Program-made: the position numbers and the translations under genes
The notes under the pieces: model-generated
What the model saw: only the letters and a program-made list of their open reading frames with translations
Told to the model about the DNA's origin: nothing
Database searches by the model: none
Source: Hygrophila difformis
Lineage: Eukaryota > Streptophyta > Magnoliopsida > Lamiales > Acanthaceae
Direction: 5' to 3'
NCBI GenBank assembly: GCA_030278955.1
Contig: JAOANR010000006.1
Span: 57,192,915 to 57,256,914 of the forward strand
DNA: 64,000 bases
In this document: positions 12,316-21,800 of the stretch, in pieces
Layout: each line of letters starts with the position of its first letter
Position numbering within the stretch: position 1 is the stretch's first letter

Positions 12316-12775
12316 AATTCGAATTGAGGCAATTCGAATTATCTCGAATCGCTTAAGAAATTCGAATTGCATACCCAAAAATCTCTTCATGTGGTTTCCA
12401 ACCAATTCGAATTATCCAGTTCGAATTAATTCGAATTGCTCAACAATTCGAATTAGCTTGAAAACCACATTGTATCCATTGCCACCCATTCATGCCTTAG
12501 TATTCTTCATTCTTTTACCAATTCGAATTGTGCAATTCGAATTAATTCGAATTGCTAAACAATTCGAATTCACTCTCCTATTGAGGTATATGCCTTAGTC
12601 AATTTTGAGCAAGGAAAGGACTTCATCAATTCGAGTTGCCCAATTCGAATTAATTCGAATTGCTCAACAATTCGAATTAGATGATATCTCATTCCTTTGC
12701 AATGATTAATTGGGTAAGATCATACTTCATTCTTCACGCATTCTCAACTCGAATTACCCCAATAATTCGAATTGA
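12316..12775. repeat. Second palindromic array in copy B, downstream of TATA
   Basis: The cores AATTCGAATTAATTCGAATT begin at about 12420, 12534 and 12642 (spacing 108-114 bp), with extra AATTCGAATT half-sites between them. The motif matches the first array of the same copy. Confidence 0.9.
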
Positions 12776-15369
12776 ACTATCCTTTTATTTTGAAAACTCC
12801 AAAAACATTTTCTTCCATGATTTGTGTAAGTTGCATGGGTGTATTGGGCCTAGGCCCAATTCATCTGATTTCCATCCATTACACATTTCAACCCATTAGT
12901 GTCCACCTATTGTGTGCTTAACACCCACACAATACCAAAAATATTTTCTTACTTTCATGTTTTTCTCTTTCATTGTGTTTATGAACGGATAATGAGAAAC
13001 GCACAGATTAATGTTGGTGAAAGGTCCCTTCACAGGGATATCGACTAACCCGTCTTCTGTGTGTCAATCATTATCTGTTATTTTGCATGATCTGGTTAGT
13101 GGTTGGTGGAAGCTTCGGCGAGCGTTCTCTTCACTAAGAGTTTCGATTAGTCACTCAGCCAATTCCTAATCAGATACAGTTTTAATTTTCTCTATCTTAA
13201 TTTCTCAACCTGAATTCAAGTTGCAATAGTATCAACTGATGTCGACCAACATCAGTTGAGAAATATTACAACAAGAAATATGTGGGTTTTTCTTCCACTC
13301 ACAAAAAAAAGAAAACTAAATGACGGCGGTCACCGTTGTTTGGAATTCTCTTTGTCTAAAATCATTCATCTGGGATAATTGAGAACCGGACAGCAGATGT
13401 TTGTAGTCCGGAAAACCCCAACTATCTCTGGCACTCCTTTTAGCCGATTTCTTCTCATCTCAGGCTAATCCATCTTTGTGTATCGCATTCTGTCTAACCC
13501 CACCATATATTTTGGGGTATTTTATTTTCCTTTTCATATACTTGTATGCATGATACTATTATGTAGATGTTCCGGTCATATCATTATTTTGGGGATCCTT
13601 CCCCTTGGACACAGAAGTCTTGATTTAAATCTGATGTTGCATAATAAACTTCCTACAAAAATTCCTTTATAAAATCCGGATCTGAGTAAGGGATAATTTC
13701 AACAGTTATGACTAATTCACATTCTACTGGGGGTTGATTTTGAGAGCTTAGAAGCAGAGTTAGCGATTAGGTCTCATCTAGACTGAAAGGATCTGTGTTT
13801 TAATTGAGAGTTTAGTACCTGTCTTGGGAATGATTTTCAAATATTCATTTGCTTCTCAAAATTGCTGTGTGTTGGAAATCTGATATTAGATATCGCATTA
13901 AGTCAATGTCCACTTGGGTGTAGATGAGATGTGATAAATAATACTAGAGGAACAACATGTAGGCCTTGGTGAATTTATAAGGTAAGGTCGAGTATTCCTT
14001 CGACTACTATCTTCTTCTGCCAAAGTCTAGAATTGAGTCTTGAGTGAGTACATCCGGAATAGGTTCATTTATGGATCTGTTTCATTTAGTTTGTATCTCA
14101 TAACTACCCAGATGTTGTAAGCCCTGTGGCTCATTGATATCTCGGGGGTTCTTGATCTGCATCTGGTCACCAAGACCAGGTGCTCTTTTATACTAACGGA
14201 AAGAGACGTTTTTAACGATTCCGAGTGATAGATTTAAATGCTTTCTTTACAGCTTTCATTACTGCTTTCCTTTTAAATGCTTTCATAGAGGTCACTCGGA
14301 AGAATTAGGGGCTGTCCATATGTTAAAAGGTTTGAGAGTTATGGAATGGTTTGGGGCTTGATTTGAAACTTTGGGTGTGACATGGGGGATTGATAGCAGT
14401 ACTTGGCATGTCAACTAATGATTTGACAGGTGTTGCTCGTCCACCGTAAACGATTAACATACTTTTGCAAGGCATTGCAAGGGGAGTTAAGAGTTTATGG
14501 TATCTTAGAAATTGCTATCTTAAGAGCATGTAAACTCTTACTGTAAGTACCTGTCTGTTAAAGGGAACATGGTATAGAGAGCATGAGAGTTAGCTAACTA
14601 GAGGATTATCCCAAGCTAAAATCTGTGTATAAAAAGGGAAGTTTAATTGTGTTTCATCTGAATCTTGTCCAATCTTTATTATTTCCTCCCTGTCCCTTCT
14701 GTCACATTTAAATCTGCTTATTAGATAGTGTAGCATAATTTTATATTGCTTTCGTAGTATAGATGTAATTGCTTTCTTCGACCTAGTCTACCATGCTTTG
14801 TAGAATAATTTTTACTGCTTTCATGATCTGGTTTAACTTATGTCAAGTAGTTGTTAGAAACCCTTGCAAAACTTGAAACGAGTAACCGAGTGGAAAATCT
14901 TAGTAAACGACGTGGGCCCTGCTTCCATCGCACATCCTCCAGTGAACGATCCGGTACTTACTATAAATTACTGCAATTTTTGACTCCGTGCGCTTTCGGG
15001 AGCACAGTTTCTTGACACGAGTAAAATAAAAACAACATTTTGGGAAAATACTCATACAGTGGGAAGATGTTCAAGAATTTCATGGCAGGTATCTTATTGA
15101 CATGAAATTAAGAGAAGCATCATGGTGCAGATACCAGGGACTTTCAGGGTGACAGACTGAAGGTCCATCCCGGTTGCATCGTGATATTTGTCAAAAGTTT
15201 CATGGCGGGAAGGACCACAGCGCTGTTTGAACCCCACATGAGTAATAAAAAGGGAAATCATAACATATCCTTAAACCCCTTCCCTACATCATAATCCTTT
15301 TCATTTAATAAATCCACACCTGATATTTCAGAAAATTACTCGTGTTAATGAAACTCGTCAAAAGTTTCA

Positions 15370-15387
15370 TGGCGCTGTTGCCGGGGA
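15370..15387 (+). other. Candidate tRNA-Asp primer-binding site in copy B
   Basis: TGGCGCTGTTGCCGGGGA differs by one base from the tRNA-Asp primer-binding site (TGGCGCCGTTGCCGGGGA) known in plant gypsy elements. It directly follows TTTCA, the same ending as the element terminus at 15503. A third TTTCATGGCGGGA occurs at 15198-15210. Confidence 0.6.
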
Positions 15388-15503
15388 GATGCAGACAGTT
15401 GTAATAAACAATACTTTATTAAGTATTGAACAATGGTGTCTGGAAAGATTGAATTATCTACCCCGGCTGCACCATGAAACTCGAAGCGGGTGCAAAAGTT
15501 TCA

Positions 15504-16031
15504 CATAACAAGGGTATTGGCCGGCTTATTCACTGGAATCATAAAGGAGCTAGCAACACCATTATTCATGTTGATGGGAGTATGTTGGAAAGCACGGGAA
15601 AAGCAGGCTTTGGCTTTGTGGTGCGAGACCACAAAGGCGTTTGGAGGAAGGGTGGATCCGGCCAGCTGGGTTACTCCAACATTGCTACGGCCGAGTTGGC
15701 AGCATTGGAGGCGGGCTTGGAGGCTGCAGCGAGCTTGGGTGACAAAATGGTTACCTGCTACTCAGACTCTACAGACTCCTTATTGGCAGTCCAATCTCAT
15801 AACCCCTGCCACCCCTTGGCACCCTATATTAGTAGGATTCGCGAGATCATGGAGCTTTTTGACAGTTGCCTTCTCTACTACATCCCCCGGGAAGGCAATC
15901 AAGTTGCGGATTGTTTGGCGCATCATGGCGTTTCTAAGGAGGCCTTCTACACCACTTGGGCATTCCCTCCCGACTTCATCTTGGAGACTCTAGCGCGGGA
16001 TGCTTCCGGCGTGGGTTACCATAGGCGATAG
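15504..16031 (+). pseudogene. LINE ORF2, 3' part: RNase H domain
   Basis: This continues the LINE ORF2 frame after the copy B insertion. RNase H features in order: HVDGSM (first Asp), TAELAALEAG (Glu), a YSDSTDSLLAV stretch (second Asp) and EGNQVADCLAH (last Asp). The stop TAG is at 16029-16031, then a short 3'-UTR and poly(A). An ATG at 15474 lies inside copy B sequence and is not a real start; the LINE part begins at the CATAA duplication. All four acidic catalytic positions are present. Some plant L1 clades carry such a C-terminal RNase H. Confidence 0.88.
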
Positions 16032-16122
16032 CTCGGGGTTTAGTCCCTTCTTCATTTCGGCACTTTCTTTTTTCTTTGTATTTTTCCTCTTGTTTTTCCG
16101 GCTTCGGCTCATCGAAAAAAAA

Positions 16123-16136
16123 AATTATATTTATTT
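16123..16136 (+). repeat. LINE target-site duplication, 3' copy
   Basis: AATTATATTTATTT, identical to 5267-5280, directly after the A tail. Confidence 0.9.
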
Positions 16137-17749
16137 AAAAATAATATCTCCACTCATTTCAACCCGTAAAGGTTAATTTCATGTTTCAACAAGATTTCAA
16201 GGTTTGACTTCCGGTAAACCACAGTTTACTCTAAAATTCGTCTAAAATCAGATTTAATTCCAAAAATTCCAAAATTTCACGACTGACTCAGAAACATTGA
16301 GATCTATAACTTTCATGTTTTAACTTTTTTCAATCCGAGACACCGAAATAGGTCATAAACACCAATTTTCACAGAAACACAATTCTGTCCGAATTTCATA
16401 TGTCACATTTTAAAGATTTCGAATTCTACCATAGCAATTCAACTCCAAATTTGATGAAATTTTACAGAGACCATCTTAAGACATTTATCTACAACTTTCA
16501 TGTTCGGCCAAAGATCTAAATCGGTCGGGAACCTATGTCAAAAACGCGATCAAGATCAGACCTAAGTTCTGTCAAGAATTTCAAGATCTAGATTCAAGCA
16601 GTTCGGTTTTGGTTGGTTTTCACGTATAAAATCGTCTCTAAAAATTCTGAACATTTTACAGTAGATAGATCTAAGCCTTAGGAACGTTTTTTGTGCTTTA
16701 AGTTTTTCTGTTTGAAGTCGTTTTAAGGTTCGGAAAAATTCGTCAAAACTGTTGCGTTGGTAGAAAACATAAGTTGGCAGATTTACGAATTCTTGTTAAA
16801 TCTTTTAGTTTCGAACGTTTTAATTCCTCCCAAAACTATGTAAGAGTTAACTTACTGATTTGTGAACGTCCGGGATGTCTATTTCGAAGGCGTGGCTTCC
16901 AGTTCACCGTTTCTCCTCTCCGTTCGTCGGGTTCCTCGTTCTAGATCCGATTCGGGGTGTAAAGAGAAGAGAAACGAGGTTAGAATCCGTTTTCGGATTG
17001 AAACGAACAAGGATTATTCAGACTAGGGCTTACCACACGTTGGAGATCTCCCGATTTTCGTCCAACAGCCGCTGTCTCGGTCTTTTGGTGCCTCCGTTGA
17101 CTCCGGGATTACGACTTGTGTGTATAGAGAGTATCGTAGGGTTTTGAAAAAGGGTTTAGGGCTTCCGAGGGGGTTTATTTATAGATATCTAAGACCTAAG
17201 GCGTCCAAGATCTGACCCTAAGGGTCTTGAGTCGAGAGACGTTCAACCGAAAGTCGAAAAATCCGCGTTCGGGCGAGAGATTCGCGCAACGGGCGAATCT
17301 GTCTTCTGGCGCGGGGTTGGCGCGCCTTTCCCCCTATTAGCGCGCGGCCAGCGCGCGACTAACGCCAGGACTTCGGTCCGGGCGGGTCGTGCGATCGTCG
17401 TGCTCTTCCGCCTCTCTTTCGGGTTTCTATCCCTCTATGCTCTCGGATTCCAATTTCCGGACTCTCTTCGGGTTCCTATTTCGTCTCGTTCTTTCTTTCG
17501 GATCTAATTTTACGTTTTGGCTCGAATTCTCGAGTTCATTTATATCGGGTACCCGTGTAACGACTTATTTAACTTTATTTAATTTCTTTTGTTTAATTAA
17601 ATGCCTTTAATTAATTTCATTTCTCATTTCATCTATTTTTATTCATTTAATGTATTTACTGATTTATTTATCTATTTATTTATTTATTGTATTTATTTAT
17701 TTATTGTATTTATTTATTTATTTATGTTGTAAAATTCTCGGGTATTACA
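16137..17749 (-). mobile_element. Gypsy-type LTR, 5'-side piece (host of the LINE)
   Basis: On the minus strand it begins TGTAATACCC at 17749, a common start of plant chromovirus-like LTRs. It has a TATA box at 17174-17184 and continues to the LINE insertion, resuming at 5266. A GC-rich promoter-proximal zone (17240-17400) carries repeated GCGCG. The T/A tandem stretch TATTTATTTATTG at 17650-17725 is next to its start. No coding sequence is supported here; short open frames at 16875-17147 and 17389-17610 lack any family signal. The exact lineage is an inference. Confidence 0.55.
17174..17184 (-). promoter_or_regulatory. TATA box of the host gypsy-type LTR
   Basis: On the minus strand this reads CTATAAATAAA, within the LTR that starts at 17749. 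Confidence 0.5.
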
Positions 17750-18244
17750 ATTAATTTATTACTTAGGTGTTAGGTCATTTTATTTTTATGTGATATATAG
17801 ATCTGATTGTTTTAAATTGCATCATTGGGTGTCGGGTTGGATTTGAGACTTAAGAGTTGTCGTGTTGACGTGTTAGTAATTGAAGCCGGTTACGGTATAA
17901 TCCACTTAATAATATGCATGTACAAACATCACAAAAAGTCTTTTTTCATATCACAAAAAATATTCTTCCTATCACATATTATTCCATAGTAAAAAATATC
18001 TTTCTCATCAAACAAAGACATCATTTTATCCATCATATAACACAACTCTCACATTACACCTATGATAACTACATATGCAGCCACCTACACCTAATATGCT
18101 ACCGTAGTAATTACCTATTGGTAATAAATACTCCTTATGGATTATGCTTTTTAGCCAAATTGCAAGAATGGTCCCTAAGAATATAATACATCTATTTTAA
18201 ATTAACAATAAGGTCAGGGATAAAAAAGAGAGATCATAGAACGC
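17750..18244. other. AT-rich intergenic stretch
   Basis: Between the gypsy LTR end and the SINE. No gene, terminal repeat or tandem array is supported here. Confidence 0.6.
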
Positions 18245-18486
18245 GGAATTAACAATAATTTTTTTTTTTTTTGGAATGAGATTTGACTCAAGTGGTAATG
18301 TTTTTTACCTTCCAACCATAGGTTGGGGATTCTATTCCCACCTTACCCATACCCCCTTCCCCCCTTTATCCCCTTTATAATTTATGTGGTTTGAGCTTTC
18401 ACACACCTTTACCGACACATAGGTATCAAAATTTTTTTTAAAAAAATAATAATATTTTTTTTTGGTGAAAGGAATTAACAATAATT
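18245..18486 (+). mobile_element. tRNA-derived SINE with 16-bp target duplication
   Basis: The 16-mer GGAATTAACAATAATT occurs at 18245-18260 and 18471-18486. Between them is a Pol III-like box A (TGACTCAAGTGG, 18286-18297) and a degenerate box B (about 18323-18338, GGATTCTATTCC), followed by a T/C-rich body. Lack of coding, size (210 bp) and perfect duplications fit a plant SINE upstream of THF1. Confidence 0.75.
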
Positions 18487-18891
18487 GATACAATAATAAT
18501 AATAATACTAATAATAATAATTAACATATTATTAGGATGAATCTCATAATTTTTTTTTCACTACTAATATATGCGTGCACAAAGTTTATTTTTAAAAATT
18601 AATAAAAAAAAGTAGTAGGAGTATATTTTAGTACTTACTCCTACGAGATACACGTGGCGAGTTCATATTGGCTGCATCTGTACAGCACAAAATCACCAAA
18701 TCCAAAAATTAAAGAAAAAAAAACCACGTAGAAGAATGGATAATCCGTTAAATCCACGCCGCTCGTATTCTCGTCACTCTTTTCTTCCCTTCCCTTCCCT
18801 TCCCTTCATTGAAACAAATGGAAAATCCGATTTCCCTCTGAAAAATCCTACTCTTTTTCTTCGTTGATTGATCGATTTGCGCATTCCACTT

Positions 18892-21800
18892 ATGGCGGCC
18901 GTCACTTCCCTGTCCTTCACCGCCGTGGCTCACTGCCCCGACCGCAAATTATCTGCTCGCGGCCTTTTCACCTCTAATGTTGATGCGTTTAAGCTCCGGA
19001 CTTCGGTTTCTTATAATTTGTGTAGCATTCGGGGTTCGAGCTCGGCTCGGATGGTGGTTCGTTGCATGACCACTGGTACAGGCAGTTTTTTTTTCATTGA
19101 TTTATTTTGTCATTTATTGGAGAAAAAATTGCTGCTTTGTTTTGGAGTTATTAATTATTATCCGTTTTGAAGGGATTTTTGAGTTGCCTAGAGTTTTAGG
19201 GAAGTTACTGATTCTGTTTCTTTAGGGAATTGTGGTGGTGGTAATATTGCTGAATTTGTTAGTTCTAGTACTGTATTTCGAATTTGGTTGTTTGCTACAT
19301 TATTGGGAAAAGTGAAAAATGGTCGAGGATAGTTAATTTCCTTTGGTGTATAGTAGATGTTTTTCCCACCGTAACTGTTGCAAAAAGGTAGTCTGTTTGT
19401 TAAGTTGTTTGTAGCATTAACATTAATGTCACCTAAAAAATTTGGAATCTGAAATTAATGGTAGCATGAGGTAGTGCATGTCTCTTTGGAACCTTAAGGA
19501 TTTATTCCCTAGACCTTGGGAGCAAGAGATTTTGAGAACCAAAAGTCACTGTAGTGTGCGCCTTGAAGATGTGATATTGGTGTGCTTGAACATGACATTA
19601 GTGAGTATGTGAGAATATGGTTGATATCCCAAGCTTATTTCATTCAAGTAGTTCTTTTTGTGCTTTGGTCTTTCATTTTCAGCAAAAGAAATAGGAAACT
19701 GACTTGTCTGCACTTTTGGGTTGTTTTTTCTTTAATCTTATAAGATGATATCTAACGTCGTTTAAGGAAAACTTTTGGCCTTAAAAAGAATGGAGTGTAT
19801 AGGACTTACCTGAACTTTTATGTCTGCTAAGTAATTTCAGGGCTTTGGAATTGTAAGATATTTTCATTATGTTTGATATCATCGATCTAGAAACGCATTT
19901 TAAAACCATGGCTTCTGTTTGCTTCCAAAATATTTTTCTGGCTAACTAGGATATATCTCTATGTTCTAATGTTGATTGTAGTACTCAGTATTGTCTTTAA
20001 ATTAGCATTGTGAATTTTACACTTTCTAATGTTACTTTGTGCTTATTTAAACCTGTCTTGTGCTGGTTTTACAGGTTATTTGAGTATACCGAGATGTTAA
20101 TTTTTAAATATATCCACAATTTGGGCATTAGGCTGCCTTATGAGTTTAATAGCAACATGCCACTTTTAATACATGACATGTTTTAATTTATGTTAGGAAC
20201 TTCTGAAGTCAATTGGTTACAAGTCCTATTAGTATTGTAATTTTTTTTTTAAAACTTCACTCTCTTTATCTCTGAGATGTTCAATGGCCTCTTTTGCTTT
20301 CACATGCATACCTGTGCAGTATTGCTTCTGAAAAGTTTGTTCTTGATATTGATTTTTACAGATGTGCCTACTGTATCTGAGACAAAGTTGAATTTCTTGA
20401 AGGCATACAAGAAGCCAATTCCTAGTGTGTACAACACGGTATTACAAGAGTTGATTGTGCAGCAGCATTTGATGAAGTACAAGAAGTCATACCAGTATGA
20501 TCCTGTGTTTGCACTTGGTTTTGTTACCGTTTATGATCAACTCATGGATGGGTACCCTAGTGATGAGGATAGAGAAGCCATATTCAAAGCATATATTGAG
20601 GCTTTGAAGGAGGACCCCGCTCAATATAGGTATGTATTAAATCATAACAACTGTGTAAATGTGAATACAAGCTTCACTGGTCATGCTTATTGCTAATAAT
20701 AGCATAAATCCTATTCAAATGGCTGGTGTAGTTCATATATTGGAGATTTCGTGTGGTTTGTGTAGTTTATCAGAGCAAGTTCCATCTTGCAGGGTTGATG
20801 CACAAAAGTTAGAAGACTGGGCTCGTGCTCAGTCTCCTACTTCTTTAGTTGATTTTGCATCCAAAAATGGAGAGGTTGAAGAAATATTAAAGGATATTGC
20901 AGAAAGAGCAGGGAGCAAGGGACGTTTCAGTTACAGTCGTTTCTTTGCAGTTGGCCTCTTTCGGCTGCTTGAATTGGCAAATGCTACTGAGCCAACTGTC
21001 CTGGACAAGGTATCCAGTGATGTGAATGTGTTGTTACAACTAATAGTTTTGTCAAAATTCTATTGCAAAGACACACACACACACAACAATAGTATACAGT
21101 AGTTGTTAGCCACATAATCAACAAGCATTAATTATTTTCATAATGCTAATTAATTAGTGTATAAGCTTGAAACTTGATCATATTAATTACCTAGTCTGGT
21201 ACCTCTCATTGTATTATATTTAATGTGCATTAATATTGTTTAATATTGTCATTTGAAATTGTAATCATGATGAGGAGCCATGTAGAGATCAACCAACAAG
21301 GATATGTCACATTTAAAGATGTGAAAAACAGCTTTGCAAAGTATCTAGGCATATGAGAACAGACTATTTAGTATTGATATGCTTTCTTATATAAGCCACA
21401 TCTTGCAAATATTAATTGTTGGTTGATCGAGTATATGATATTCACCAATTGAATGTAGTTGGACAGACATAATATCGGTGTTGCTTCACCCAACTGCATG
21501 ACTAGATTGACCTGTAGATTTAAACCAGCTAATGTTATATTGATAATGAGTTATTTCGGCTTGAGTACTCATTCTTTTCTTTCAGACACCACCTTCAAGG
21601 GAGCAAGTTTAACAGAAAAAGTGCCTGTGATATGCTGCAGGAAGTAGATTTTTAAGCAGCTACCTAATCTCTAGCCTATAGCACATTAGCGCTCACATAG
21701 AAATATTATGGATGATAAAATGAAGGTTCTTCTTAAGATATTGTTTCTGAAATCAGGCATAAAAATTTCTACTTCATTCGCTTTTGATGTTTTTGTGAGC

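Larger units (their letters stand above)
10727..15503 (+). mobile_element. Large LTR-retrotransposon LTR/derivative, copy B, nested in the LINE
   Basis: It starts TGATAATGGCC at 10727, ends AAGTTTCA at 15503, and is flanked by CATAA on both sides. Excising it with one duplication (4,782 bp, a multiple of three) rejoins the LINE ORF2 frame into the RNase H domain, which proves the boundaries. It contains a TATA box at 11441, palindromic arrays at 11059-11375 and 12316-12775, and no gag or pol. Near the 3' end, AAAGTTTCA is followed directly by TGGCGCTGTTGCCGGGGA (15370), which looks like an LTR end plus a tRNA-Asp primer-binding site of Athila/Tat-type gypsy elements. This suggests a giant LTR (about 4.6 kb) followed by a short remnant of the internal region and another LTR end. 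Confidence 0.9.
5281..16122 (+). mobile_element. Full-length L1-type LINE, interrupted by copy B
   Basis: It starts just after the target duplication at 5281 (GTAAGGGGGAAAC) and ends in poly(A) at 16115-16122. Without the nested 4.8-kb element it is about 6.1 kb, the normal size of plant L1 elements. Order: short 5'-UTR, ORF1 (5344-7113), ORF2 with endonuclease, reverse transcriptase, zf-RVT and RNase H domains, short 3'-UTR, A tail. ORF1 is open. ORF2 has a stop at 7571-7573, a frameshift between 7640 and 7690, a stop at 9735-9737, and the copy B insertion. This copy is therefore dead, but it is complete end to end and has a perfect 14-bp target duplication. Confidence 0.93.

Noticed and set aside
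15474..16031. A stand-alone 185-codon RNase H gene
   Set aside because: The first 30 bases belong to the LTR element; it is the severed C-terminus of LINE ORF2, proven by the CATAA duplication and frame.
16875..17610. Open frames of 70-90 codons as genes
   Set aside because: They lie in the gypsy-type LTR promoter region and show no conserved sequence.
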